DNA of 64,000 bases from Methylosinus sp. C49 (GTDB lineage Bacteria; Pseudomonadota; Alphaproteobacteria; Rhizobiales; Beijerinckiaceae): assembly GCF_009936375.1 (NCBI RefSeq), contig NZ_AP022332.1, positions 1,359,501-1,423,500 on the forward strand, in the 5' to 3' direction. The notes below the pieces were generated by a model. That model ran no database searches, was not told the DNA's origin, and saw nothing but the letters and a program-made list of their open reading frames with translations. The position numbers were made by a program, and so were the translations under genes. Below, one piece after another: positions 8,234 to 18,987 of the stretch; the first letter of the stretch is position 1, and every line of letters starts with the position of its first letter.

Positions 8234-8650
8234 TCAAATGTCGGTCAGGGCGCGATCGAGGCCCATGAGTTCCGAGGTGATGGTGAATTTCGTGCCGAGC
8301 GTGTAGGCGCGGCCGACGGTCGACGACACATTCACGAGAAGGTCGTAGACCGAGAACGGCTTGCCGAGCAGATCGGCGGCTTCGGCGGCGTCGATCTCGA
8401 TCGCGCCGTCGGCCTTGATCCACCAGAAACCCGCCTTGTCCTCGACGACGATGGACGGATTCTTCGCCTTGCCGCCCTTGAGCACCATGTCCTCGATGAT
8501 CGCGTCGATCTCGTCGCTCTTCATCAGGACCAGAACCACGGCGTTGGACTCGTGGACGACCTGGTTCTCCTCGGCGAAGAACTCGTCCGCGAAGGCCTTG
8601 CCGGTCTTCTGCATGATGCCGGCGTTGTAAGCGTTATGCGCGCTAGACAT
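8234..8650 (-). CDS. mmoB: sMMO regulatory/coupling protein B
   Basis: The 138-residue protein starts [18 protein letters not shown], with a typical flexible N-terminal tail, and has the conserved core [13 protein letters not shown]. MmoB docks on the hydroxylase over the diiron site, gates substrate and oxygen access, and alters the redox potential. Its position between mmoY and mmoZ is standard. It lies 15 bases downstream of mmoY. Confidence 0.98.
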   Translation of the reverse strand: MSSAHNAYNAGIMQKTGKAFADEFFAEENQVVHESNAVVLVLMKSDEIDAIIEDMVLKGGKAKNPSIVVEDKAGFWWIKADGAIEIDAAEAADLLGKPFSVYDLLVNVSSTVGRAYTLGTKFTITSELMGLDRALTDI

Positions 8651-8665
8651 AGGAGCGTTTCCTTT

Positions 8666-9853
8666 TCAGTTCTTGTAGCCGGCGAGAACGGCGTCGACCT
8701 TCTGGTCCACGTCGATGTTGAAGCCGATCTTGTCGGCGTAATCGACCTTCCAATCGCCGAAGACGCGCTGCAGCGCTTCCGAGACGCCGGCGCGATCGGT
8801 CGCGCCCGCGACCTTCTCGACCTTGGCGTAGATGCCGACGAAATCCTTCAGCGCCGTCACCGAACGCGCGAGATAATGCTCGGTCCAGGCGTTGAGGAAG
8901 GTGCGGTTGTGCGCGCCGAATTCCGGATCATTGGCGAGGCAGTAGACGAAGAGATCCTCGATCGCGCCGCGCGTGGTCTGGAAATAGGTCTGCGACTGCG
9001 CCGTGAAGAAGGGCGTCAGCGTGTCGCCATAGACCGTGGCGAGGCGCTGGAAGAACTCGCGACGGGCGAATTGGCCGAAGGTCGCGTCATAGACGGCGTG
9101 ACCCGCCCAGAGGATCTCGTTCCAATCTTGAATGCCCTGCCAGATTTCTTCAACCGCGCCGCGGGCGCCGGCGTAGATCGGATCGGTGGTCCAGATCTTC
9201 TTCGGAACATCCGTCGAAGCGTCGAAGCCCGGCACGAGCTTGGCGATGAACAGACGCTCCATCTGGATCATCTGCGCATTGTCGACCTTATCGAGACCAG
9301 CGAAGGTCGCCGACTGACGGATCGTGTCCGACAGGCAGTCGCGGCCGACCGACGAATGGGCGTTGAACAGGCCATATTCGTTGTAGAGCAGCGCGCCGTA
9401 ATATTTGTTGAGGATCTCGTCGCGCCAATAGGCGTCGATGGTGCGGATCGAGCCCTCGGAAGAATAAGCCGCCAGGAAGCGCTGCGTGTAACGCGCCTCT
9501 TCCGACTTGTCCTTCACATAGGGAGCGTGCCAGCGACGGGCCGGATCGCGATGGCGATACCAGTCGGTCGTGCGCAGCTCGGTGCTCTCATTGCCCCAGG
9601 ACGGACGGCCGCCGTGGAACTTCTGAGTCCAATCGCCCCAATCGAGGCCGCCGGCGATCCAGTCGGGATTGGGCTGAGCATAGCAGGACAGCTGCTCATA
9701 TTCCGACAGGCGCTTCCAGCGCGGCTGGATGAAATAATGATATTTGCGCTGCGTATCGAGCGCGTGATCCGGAACAGCGGCGGCGATGATCGCGGCGCGT
9801 TCCGGATCGGTGAGACCTCGCTTCGTAACCTGAGAGCTCTGAGGCTGTGACAT
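8666..9853 (-). CDS. mmoY: sMMO hydroxylase beta subunit
   Basis: This 395-residue protein matches the full-length beta subunit, beginning MSQPQSSQVTKRGLTDPERA. It has the ferritin-like helical fold but no iron ligands and forms the core of the hydroxylase dimer with MmoX. A GGACGT-type ribosome-binding site precedes the ATG. The 133-base gap to mmoX carries two hairpins. In Methylosinus trichosporium OB3b a separate sigma-70-type promoter has been reported in front of mmoY, and the gap here is large enough for one. Confidence 0.98.
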   Translation of the reverse strand: MSQPQSSQVTKRGLTDPERAAIIAAAVPDHALDTQRKYHYFIQPRWKRLSEYEQLSCYAQPNPDWIAGGLDWGDWTQKFHGGRPSWGNESTELRTTDWYRHRDPARRWHAPYVKDKSEEARYTQRFLAAYSSEGSIRTIDAYWRDEILNKYYGALLYNEYGLFNAHSSVGRDCLSDTIRQSATFAGLDKVDNAQMIQMERLFIAKLVPGFDASTDVPKKIWTTDPIYAGARGAVEEIWQGIQDWNEILWAGHAVYDATFGQFARREFFQRLATVYGDTLTPFFTAQSQTYFQTTRGAIEDLFVYCLANDPEFGAHNRTFLNAWTEHYLARSVTALKDFVGIYAKVEKVAGATDRAGVSEALQRVFGDWKVDYADKIGFNIDVDQKVDAVLAGYKN

Positions 9854-9924
9854 TTCAGACGTCCTCCACTAAGGGATTTTTTGTGCTTCGTGCTTGTCGA
9901 CGGACGCACCTCGCCCGCCGAGGA

Positions 9925-9978
9925 CCCGGCGCGCGCGAGACGCGCCGGGAACCCGTTGCAATTCGACGCGAGGCGTCG
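9925..9978 (-). other. Tandem hairpins between mmoX and mmoY
   Basis: Immediately after the mmoX stop, CGACGC-N3-GCGTCG (9964-9978) is followed by CCCGGCGCG-N7-CGCGCCGGG (9925-9949). Both stems are perfect. There is no T-run, so they may pause or protect mmoX mRNA rather than fully terminate. They would allow mmoX to be expressed at a different level from the downstream genes. The effect is inference. Confidence 0.65.
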
Positions 9979-9986
9979 AGCGCAGA

Positions 9987-11567
9987 TCAGAATTTGGCGA
10001 GCGGATCGGGGAAGACGCAGCCCGCGCGCTTGATGTCCTCGAGAGTCCAGAGGTTGTCGCCGCGCACGTGAGGCTGGGCGATCAGCGTCTTGCCGTCGGA
10101 GCGAACGCCATGGCCCTCGGCGATCACTTCGGACAATTCACGTCCCTCATACTGCTCGAAGAGATTGTGGCACTCGTAGCGCTCCGGCTCCGACAGCCAC
10201 ATACGCTCACCCCAATCATCCGTGAGCGAATGCTTCTTGCCGTTGAACTCGTGCACGCGCAGCGAGCCGGAGCCCTTGGCGAGAGACGGGATGAACGGCA
10301 CCTGCGAGACGCGGTCGATATAGACGTCGTGACCGTTCTGCAGCAGCCAGGCGTAGGGGATGAACCCGCTCTTGGGATCCTCATAGCCGAGCTTCTTCCA
10401 CTCATTGTAGATCTTGCCGTAGTGGTCGGCCCAACCCGGGTAGTTCGCCTCGAACCACTCCTGATCCTCCTCGTCCGGCAGAGCCAGACGCGCGAAGCCG
10501 AGCGGCCACAGCGCGTAAGCGGCGAGGGCGAGATCGTGATGAGCCCAATAGGCGTCCGTCTTGGCGTCGCGCAGCGAGCGGGGGCTCTCCACGCCATATT
10601 TGCCCAGGCGACCGATCCAGATTCCACCCCAATCCTCGTAGACCCAACGGTTCCAGGTCTTCACCCAGGGCTCGACCTTGAACTTGGAGCCATACTCGAA
10701 CAGATAGCCGAGGGCAGGCGTGAAATACTTCTGCTGCGTCCAGAAGGCGTTGTTCAGATCGGTGTTGAGGAACTTCGCCGCCGCCGGATCATTGGCGATG
10801 GACACCACCGTCTGATAGCCATTCGCCATATGGCGCAGCTCGTCGGTCTCCACCGACAGGAAGACCGTCGGCGTGATCTCGTCGCCATTGGCCGAGGCCC
10901 ATTCGGTGACGGCGACGATCAGCGGATTGGTGAAGCAGGCTTCGCCGACCAGCTGCAGATTGACCGAGCATTCCACGGCGTCGCCGGAGATGAAGCCGTC
11001 GGCGAAGACGCGCTTCATGCCCTTCCACAACGGACCGATCGCGCGGGTGCGACGGGCGTCATTGTGGCCGGCCGGATCGTGATAATGCTTGGAGTAATAG
11101 TGGTTGATGAATGCGCACTGATGCGTGTGACGAATTTCGTCGAGCACCTGAGCGAGATAGCCATTCTTCTGCTCGGCGGCGGTGGCGCTGTCCCACAGCA
11201 TGGCCGAAGCGGCGATGGCGTTATACTCGCCGACCTCGAGGAAGTTCGAGATCACCTTCATGGTCTCGCCCCAGCGGGGATGCACCTTGTTGCCGGCGCC
11301 GAGACGGGTCAGACCATCGAGCAGAGTGCCGAACTGGCGCTCGTCCTTGGCCGCCTCCATGCGGGCGTATTCCTTGGCGATGACCTTGAACTGCTCCTTG
11401 GTCTGGTTCGCCATGTGATATTTGGTGGCGTATTTGGTGCGGTTTTCTTTGAAGTCCCAATTGAAGCTCTGCAGCCACTTGTGGACCTCCTGCGGCTCGA
11501 CGCCGACCGGAGCGCGGTTGACCTTCAGAGCATCGGTCGCCGCTTTTGTCGCGAGACTGATCGCCAT
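9987..11567 (-). CDS. mmoX: sMMO hydroxylase alpha subunit (diiron active site)
   Basis: The 526-residue protein is the catalytic subunit that oxidises methane to methanol. All iron ligands are visible: Glu114 (EVGEYNAI), Glu144 and His147 (LDEIRHTHQC), the Glu in LVGEACFTN (E209), and the Glu/His pair in VETDELRHMAN (E243, H246). The gating Cys151 follows the first helix motif. The start is the ATG beginning MAISLATKAA. It is preceded by GAGGAGGAAAAGC, an ideal ribosome-binding site. The longer frame would start inside the untranslated leader. Transcription is expected from the sigma-54 promoter about 145 bases upstream. Confidence 0.99.
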   Translation of the reverse strand: MAISLATKAATDALKVNRAPVGVEPQEVHKWLQSFNWDFKENRTKYATKYHMANQTKEQFKVIAKEYARMEAAKDERQFGTLLDGLTRLGAGNKVHPRWGETMKVISNFLEVGEYNAIAASAMLWDSATAAEQKNGYLAQVLDEIRHTHQCAFINHYYSKHYHDPAGHNDARRTRAIGPLWKGMKRVFADGFISGDAVECSVNLQLVGEACFTNPLIVAVTEWASANGDEITPTVFLSVETDELRHMANGYQTVVSIANDPAAAKFLNTDLNNAFWTQQKYFTPALGYLFEYGSKFKVEPWVKTWNRWVYEDWGGIWIGRLGKYGVESPRSLRDAKTDAYWAHHDLALAAYALWPLGFARLALPDEEDQEWFEANYPGWADHYGKIYNEWKKLGYEDPKSGFIPYAWLLQNGHDVYIDRVSQVPFIPSLAKGSGSLRVHEFNGKKHSLTDDWGERMWLSEPERYECHNLFEQYEGRELSEVIAEGHGVRSDGKTLIAQPHVRGDNLWTLEDIKRAGCVFPDPLAKF

Positions 11568-11674
11568 GCTTTTCCTCCTCACAGACTTTTTGTTTCTCGG
11601 ATTCGCGGCCTTGTTCACGGTCGACAAATCCGAATGTGTGCGCCGCTTTCCAAACTTTCGAAATGGAAACTTTC

Positions 11675-11715
11675 GATGTCGTCGGCAATTCATCTATTGC
11701 GAAAGCGACGACATC
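11675..11715 (-). promoter_or_regulatory. Inverted repeat at the 5' end of the mmoX leader
   Basis: GATGTCGTCG (11675-11684) and CGACGACATC (11706-11715) are perfect 10-base inverted repeats separated by 21 bases. The distal arm lies 9 bases downstream of the -12 element, where the sigma-54 transcript should begin. The element could be a 5'-end mRNA hairpin or a protein operator over the start site. Function is unknown. Confidence 0.55.
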
Positions 11716-11723
11716 TATTGTTA

Positions 11724-11740
11724 TGGCAAGCCCTGTGCCA
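11724..11740 (-). promoter_or_regulatory. Sigma-54 promoter of mmoX
   Basis: On the minus strand the sequence is TGGCAC-AGGGC-TTGCCA, an exact match to the -24/-12 consensus TGGCAC-N5-TTGC. Transcription should start near 11712, leaving a leader of about 145 bases before mmoX. Sigma-54 control of mmoX with MmoR as activator is established in Methylosinus. Confidence 0.95.
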
Positions 11741-11797
11741 CTGATGGTGTTTTTGCTGAATCGTAGAGTTTGCAAGGGATTCGAAAGGATCGTGAAA

Positions 11798-11807
11798 GTC
11801 ATATGAC
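11798..11807. promoter_or_regulatory. Candidate MmoR upstream activating site
   Basis: GTCATATGAC is a perfect 10-base palindrome about 90 bases upstream of the predicted mmoX start, a normal distance for a sigma-54 enhancer. Assignment to MmoR is a guess from position only. Confidence 0.3.
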
Positions 11808-11884
11808 GTGAGCGCGACGATATTCGAAGGCAGTGCTCGATACAGTTGTCAAATAAGCGTACGCACGAATTTCATCGCCTGTTT

Positions 11885-11920
11885 CGATCGCCGCGATCGT
11901 CAAAGACATCGCGGCGATCG
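11885..11920. other. Long inverted repeat downstream of mmoG
   Basis: CGATCGCCGCGAT and ATCGCGGCGATCG form a perfect 13-base stem around a 10-base loop, 10 bases beyond the mmoG stop. No T-run follows on the minus strand. It could end or protect the mmoR-mmoG transcript before the mmoX promoter. Confidence 0.6.
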
Positions 11921-11929
11921 AGCGCGCAT

Positions 11930-14003
<2,074 letters not shown>

Positions 14004-14007
14004 CGCG

Positions 14008-16098
14008 TCACCTCTTGCAGACGATTCGCCGATCGCTTCGCAGGCCGTAGCGCGCCATCTTGTGGTAGAGCGTGGCTCTGGTGATGCCGAGGCTGCGCGC
14101 CGCTTTGGCGATATTGCCCTTTGCGGAAGCGAGCGCGTGCCGCACGGCGCGCGCCTCCCAATCAGAGAGGTCGAAGCCCGTCTCGCTCTCGACGGCTTCG
14201 TCCATGATCGCGGTGGGCGGCGCCGCGCCGCCGATGTTGCGATTGTCGAAGTCGAGCTCTTGAATGAAGTCGATCGGGAGATCGTCGATCTCTATGAGCG
14301 GCCCCTTGGCGACGGCGATGCTGGAGCGCAGCACATTGCGCGCCTCGCGTATGTTTCCAGGCCATGGATGCTTGAAGAAAATGCGCCACACCTCGTCGGA
14401 GAAACGCAGCTCCTCGGGGGCGGCCAGCGCCTCGCGCTCGAGACGAAACAGCTGCGCCAGCAGACCGAGCCGATCGGGCCGCTCGCGCAGCGGCGGCAGC
14501 CACAGCTGCACGCCATTGAGCCGATAATAGAGATCGCGGCGAAACGTCCCCTTCTGCACCATTTCCTGCAGGCTGCGATTGGTGGCGGCGACGACGCGCA
14601 CATCGACGCGGATCGGCTTGCTGGAGCCGATCGGCACCACCTCGCTCGAATCGAGCACGCGCAGCAGCGTCGCTTGCAGATCGGCGGCCATGTCGCCGAT
14701 CTCGTCGAGGAACAATATGCCCTTGTCCGCTTCGACGAATTTGCCGGCCTTGCCCTTGGCGCGCGCGCCGGTGAAGCTGCCGCCCTCATAGCCGAACAAT
14801 TCGCTCTCGATCAGCTCGCGCGGAATGGCGGCGCAATTTATGGCGACGAGCGGACGCTCCTTGCGCGGCCCGCCGGCGTGCAGGCGGCGCACGAGATGAT
14901 CCTTGCCGACGCCGGACTCGCCGGTGATGAGAATCGGAATATTGCGCTCCTGCAAGCCGGAGGCTTTGCGCAGCGCCGCCTCCAGCACATTGTCGCTCCA
15001 ATCGGCTCGAGCCTCTGGCGCGCGCTGCGCGGCGTCGGCGCTGTCGGGCGCGCGGCGCGGCGATGTCGAATAGCTCTCACGTTTGGGACAGCGATGCGCT
15101 TCGGCGAAGACGGAAAATTGGTTGCGTGGATCCGCGAGCGGAATGAGGCGCGCGCTCTCATGCGCTGCGACCAGCGCGGGCAGATCGACGCCGAGCGCAG
15201 TCGCCGCCTTTTGGCCGATGAGCGCGGAATGGTCGGAGCGAAGCGTCTCGACGCCGGCGCGGTCGACGCCGCGAACGAGTCCGTCGGCTCCGATGAAGAT
15301 GCGGCCCTCGTCGGCCAAGCGCGGCTCGGCGTCGCGAGTCGCGCGCAGGCGCAGCAGATAGCCGTCGGAGGCGATGCGGTCGAAGAGGCTCGCCTCCAGC
15401 AGAAGACGGGCGATCTCCAGAAAGCCGAGGGCGAGCTTGGCGGCGTCGCGACGGTCGGAGACCATGCCGAGGATCGCGCAGAGGCTTCCATCGGGCGCCG
15501 TGATGGGGCAGCCGGCGGTGGCGAAGCGATGCAGCGCGCCGTTGAAATGCTCCTTGCCGTCGAAGGCGATCGGCGTGCGCAACAGGCTCGCCGTGCCGAC
15601 GCCATTATTGCCGAGGCTGGCCTCGCTCCAATCGGCGCCGATGCGCGCCATTTGCGCGGCGCCGGCCGTTATGCGCGAGCCGGAGTCGAGCAGCTGAACG
15701 AGCGCGCCGGCGGGATCGGCGAGCAGCAGCGCGACATTGGTCTCGTCGAGCAGCGCGCGCAGCTCATAGACGAGCGCCGAAAGCCGACCGGCGACGCCGC
15801 CGGCCGAATTGCGCCAAGCGTCGAGCTCGGTCGCGGTGCGATCGTCGCGGCGCTGGCGCGGGGCGAATTCCGCGCCCGGGGGCAGAGCGTGGTCGTCCAC
15901 GCAGCGCGCCCAGGCCTCGGAGACCTGCGGGCGCACCCAATCGGCGCCGGCGGGCGCCTGCCCGGTTTGCTTCATCCAATCCCAGGCGACGCCGGGACGG
16001 TCGACTCCATAAAAGCCGGTCTCCTCGGCGCTGCGCATCGTCATGACAGCGGCGGCCGCATGGCCGAGCATGGGGGATCTCATCGCCGTATCGCTCAA
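14008..16098 (-). CDS. mmoR: Sigma-54-dependent transcriptional activator of sMMO
   Basis: The protein of about 696 residues has a GAF-like sensory region (about 40-330), then a AAA+ domain with Walker A GESGVGKD, Walker B ILFLDEIGD and the sigma-54 contact loop as GSFTGA (Ser instead of the usual Ala). A Fis-type helix-turn-helix lies at the C-terminus (NIAKAARSLGITRATLYHKM). MmoR activates the mmoX sigma-54 promoter when copper is low. The TTG at 16098 follows GGGAGGA at ideal spacing. The nearest ATG is 15 bases further in (16083), and either may be used. Confidence 0.95.
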   Translation of the reverse strand: MSDTAMRSPMLGHAAAAVMTMRSAEETGFYGVDRPGVAWDWMKQTGQAPAGADWVRPQVSEAWARCVDDHALPPGAEFAPRQRRDDRTATELDAWRNSAGGVAGRLSALVYELRALLDETNVALLLADPAGALVQLLDSGSRITAGAAQMARIGADWSEASLGNNGVGTASLLRTPIAFDGKEHFNGALHRFATAGCPITAPDGSLCAILGMVSDRRDAAKLALGFLEIARLLLEASLFDRIASDGYLLRLRATRDAEPRLADEGRIFIGADGLVRGVDRAGVETLRSDHSALIGQKAATALGVDLPALVAAHESARLIPLADPRNQFSVFAEAHRCPKRESYSTSPRRAPDSADAAQRAPEARADWSDNVLEAALRKASGLQERNIPILITGESGVGKDHLVRRLHAGGPRKERPLVAINCAAIPRELIESELFGYEGGSFTGARAKGKAGKFVEADKGILFLDEIGDMAADLQATLLRVLDSSEVVPIGSSKPIRVDVRVVAATNRSLQEMVQKGTFRRDLYYRLNGVQLWLPPLRERPDRLGLLAQLFRLEREALAAPEELRFSDEVWRIFFKHPWPGNIREARNVLRSSIAVAKGPLIEIDDLPIDFIQELDFDNRNIGGAAPPTAIMDEAVESETGFDLSDWEARAVRHALASAKGNIAKAARSLGITRATLYHKMARYGLRSDRRIVCKR

Positions 16099-16227
16099 AA
16101 GCGATCCTCCCGATTTTCTTTTGCGTGACAGTGCATGGCGCGTCGGGTTCGACGGTCCGCTCATGCGCGGGCGCTCGCTCGCGCTCATGCGCGGGCGAGC
16201 ATTCGACGTCGCGCGTCTGCGAGCTTG

Positions 16228-16770
16228 TCAGCCGCGCGCGACGGAGGGCGCTTTTTGGCCCGGCAGAGGCAGCTTCGACAGCGCTTCGGCGAGCTGATCC
16301 GCCGCATAGCCGAGGATCGCGCCGACGATCAGCGACAAAGCCGCCAGAAGAGCGGGATTGCCGGCCGTGAGCGCGGAGATCTCGTCCGCACGCGTCGTCG
16401 CCAGCAACGTCGCATAGGCGGCCAGGGAAACGGGCCATTGGGCGAGCGCCGGCAGCTTGGCGGAGAGCACGAGAGCGACGAGCGTGACGCCAATGGCGAT
16501 CGCCGTCCATGCCGCGACGCCGATGGCCTCGCCATAGGGAAGATGCGTCGCGGCGAGAAGCGCGACGGCGGCGAGAGCGACGCCGAGCAGATTATGCGGG
16601 ACCGATTTTTTCAGCCCGTCGAGCTGGCCGCCCAAATGCATGTAGCCGGCCCAGCCGATGAGCGCGGCGAAGAGCTGCGCGCCATAGGGAGCGGCGGGAC
16701 CGAGCGCCAGAAAAGCGGCGAGACCGCCGAGAGCGCCGACGCTCACGGCCCGGAAATATGCGATGCTCAT
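16228..16770 (-). CDS. DUF1097 family membrane protein
   Basis: This 180-residue protein has about five or six membrane-spanning segments and almost no soluble parts. It resembles DUF1097 (YcdZ-like) inner-membrane proteins, whose function is unknown. The start MSIAYFRAVSV was chosen because the extension upstream lacks hydrophobic character. It lies 130 bases upstream of mmoR and downstream of a DUF2946-like gene, all on the minus strand. Its place between copper genes and the sMMO regulator hints at a metal role, but this is only context. Confidence 0.75.
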   Translation of the reverse strand: MSIAYFRAVSVGALGGLAAFLALGPAAPYGAQLFAALIGWAGYMHLGGQLDGLKKSVPHNLLGVALAAVALLAATHLPYGEAIGVAAWTAIAIGVTLVALVLSAKLPALAQWPVSLAAYATLLATTRADEISALTAGNPALLAALSLIVGAILGYAADQLAEALSKLPLPGQKAPSVARG

Positions 16771-16876
16771 GACAATAGCCTCCAGCTGCGCGCGCGATCC
16801 TATGATCGGCGCAGTTCGCGTGAATCCCTCGACGGCGCTTTGCCGCCATCGATCTTCGAAAAGAGAGTCGGGGAGC

Positions 16877-17269
16877 TCAGGCGAGAGGCGCTGGAGGCGC
16901 GCGTGGAAATAGAGGCCGCAGCTCGGGCGCGGCGGCGACGGCGTCGATGACATAGACCGGCGCCGGCGTGTCGGAGGAGATTTCGAGCGGGAGGATCACG
17001 ACGAGGACGAGCTCGCGCTCGACATCTATCGCCGAGCTGCAATGAAGAATGCAGCAAGGGCCGATATGATGATTCTCGCTCGGAGCAGTGTCGCTCTTGG
17101 CCGTGTCGGCCTTGAAGGACGCGCAGACGACGCCTGAGAATTGCGCGCTATTGGCGGTTGCGCCCGAGGCGAAGCCGACGCCGACAGTCTGCAGCAGGAA
17201 CAGCAGCGCCGCGACCATGCCGAGGGTCGCTCGCTCGACGCTGAGATGTGTCCGGCCCGTGATTTTCAA
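16877..17269 (-). CDS. DUF2946-like small secreted or membrane-anchored protein
   Basis: The product of about 130 residues has one N-terminal hydrophobic segment (MVAALLFLLQTVGVGF), a cysteine/histidine cluster (HHIGPCCILHC) and a proline-rich tail ending in LFPRAPPAPLA. This layout is typical of DUF2946 proteins, which often sit in copper operons. The Cys/His cluster could bind a metal. The frame is open back to 17389. I prefer a TTG start at 17269 because it avoids overlap with the SCO1 gene and gives the family length, but the start is uncertain. Confidence 0.6.
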   Translation of the reverse strand: MKITGRTHLSVERATLGMVAALLFLLQTVGVGFASGATANSAQFSGVVCASFKADTAKSDTAPSENHHIGPCCILHCSSAIDVERELVLVVILPLEISSDTPAPVYVIDAVAAAPELRPLFPRAPPAPLA

Positions 17270-17324
17270 GGCAATGTGCTCTGAGGCGTTCGGAGCGCGA
17301 AAGTACGAGCGACGCAGGAGAGCG

Positions 17325-18629
17325 TCAAGCGACGCGCCCTGGCGCGCATGCGGCATGTTGTCGCGAGCGTGACGCATGCTTTCGTTCACGCCGAATGATG
17401 CGCCCCGCGCCCCCGCGTCGCTGCGGAGCGCTCTGTCGGCGAATGAAATCCTTCAGCGTTTTCGCGGCTTCGTCGCCGCGTTCGGCGAAAGAGGCGACGC
17501 CGGACATGAGGCCGTCGCGATCGACGAGATAGACGAGCGTGGTGTGGTCGATCGTGTAATCGCCGCCCTCCAGCGGGGTCTTGCGTCGATAGACGCGAAA
17601 CGCCTGCGCGGCGCTGGCCGTCTCTTCCGGCTCGCCGCGCAGAGCGGTGACGCGCCGCGGGAAGGAGGAGACGAAATCGGCGAGCGTCTCGCGCGTGTCG
17701 CGCTCGGGATCGAGCGTCGCGAAGAGAATGTCGAAGCCCGCGCCGGAGGGGTCCGCCTCATTGGCGGCGCGCGCGACCTGGAGCATTGTGGTCGGACAGA
17801 CTTCTGGGCATCGGGTGAAGCCGAAGAAGATGGCGTAGGGACGCCCGAGCATCGTCTTTTCATCGACGATATCGCCATTCGTCGCGGTGAGGCGGAAGGA
17901 GGGCGCATAGGCGCGCGTGGCGGCCTCGTTGCGATGCGGGGCGAAGCGCGGCGCCGCGGCGCTCGCGAGAACGATGACGGCGGCCGTCGCGATCCACCAT
18001 CGCCGCGAGCGCAGAGCGGCGGGAATGCGCCTTTCGCCGCCCGGCGCGGCGCGGACGCTCGCCGGGCGGCTGGGACGAGCGGAGCTCTCGGGCGGGATGG
18101 AGACCGAGGCGCCGCTCGAGCGGCGAGAGCCGCGTCGGCGAATGAAACGACGAAGGCGCGCGGCGAGCCGCACGCCGGCGCCGGGCGCACGGCGCAGAGC
18201 CTCTGCGAATGTGGTGCGGATGCGCGGCTCCACCGCCATGCCGCGCAGGCCGGCGGCGAGGCTCTCGACGGCGCTCTCCTTCTCCGCCGGCGTCGAATGC
18301 CGGCCGATCTCGAGCCGTCGTCCCGCCGCGGTGATCTCGACATGCGTGCAGCGCCGCGCGCGATCGAGGCGTCGCTCTATGACCAGCTCCTGCGCTTTGA
18401 CTCGGCGCTGATCGACCAGCCGGCCGCGACTGTAATGCGCGACGCGGACGACGCCATTCTCGACCGTCACGCGCTCGACGATCTCGCCGCGCTCGGCGGG
18501 CGCGCCTCCGAGCACGAGACGGCAGAAAGCCGCGAGGCCATTCATCGCATCGATCGCCAGCCGAGCGAGGCGGCGCGTCGCGGCGGCGGGCGTCGCGGCG
18601 TCGATGTCGGAAGCGGATCGCGGCTTCAT
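17325..18629 (-). CDS. SCO1/SenC copper chaperone with long N-terminal extension
   Basis: The C-terminal 180 residues are a SCO1/SenC thioredoxin-fold domain with the copper site RCPEVCP (CxxxC) and the distal His in TIDHTTLVYL. Such proteins deliver copper to the CuA site of cytochrome oxidase or act as thiol reductases. Upstream lies one membrane segment (WWIATAAVIVLASAAA) and before it about 200 Arg-rich residues, probably cytoplasmic, which I do not recognise. Ordinary SCO1 proteins are about 200 residues, so this one is about twice normal. The start at MKPRSASD is tentative. A PCuAC gene is divergently transcribed upstream. Confidence 0.85.
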   Translation of the reverse strand: MKPRSASDIDAATPAAATRRLARLAIDAMNGLAAFCRLVLGGAPAERGEIVERVTVENGVVRVAHYSRGRLVDQRRVKAQELVIERRLDRARRCTHVEITAAGRRLEIGRHSTPAEKESAVESLAAGLRGMAVEPRIRTTFAEALRRAPGAGVRLAARLRRFIRRRGSRRSSGASVSIPPESSARPSRPASVRAAPGGERRIPAALRSRRWWIATAAVIVLASAAAPRFAPHRNEAATRAYAPSFRLTATNGDIVDEKTMLGRPYAIFFGFTRCPEVCPTTMLQVARAANEADPSGAGFDILFATLDPERDTRETLADFVSSFPRRVTALRGEPEETASAAQAFRVYRRKTPLEGGDYTIDHTTLVYLVDRDGLMSGVASFAERGDEAAKTLKDFIRRQSAPQRRGGAGRIIRRERKHASRSRQHAACAPGRVA

Positions 18630-18987
18630 CGGCGCGTTTTGCGTCACGCAGTGCTTCCTCACGAAGAGCGCTCCATCTCGCGGCGTCATGTCGCGGCTGC
18701 GGACGCTGCATGGTCTTATCGAAAGCAGCAATTGCGCATATAGGTCAACGTGAAGGCGAACGATGCGCATGCGACCGGACGTCGCGTGCAGAAAGTGAAC
18801 GGACATGCGTTCGATCGTGATCGTCGCGATGCGCGCGAAATCGATACGACTGTCCAGGCCGTCACTTCGAGATTCGCCGCGCGCGCGGGTTTCGCGCTAT
18901 GTGTATCGGCTCTGGCGTTTCTCGCAGCGCTGGCGCAAAAGTTGCGGACGGGGCGCCGGGGGGCGAGTTCAACGATCGGCTCGAGAC

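Noticed and set aside
11885-11920. Rho-independent terminator of mmoG
   Set aside because: The stem is perfect but no T-run follows on the minus strand, so it is listed as an inverted repeat of unknown role.
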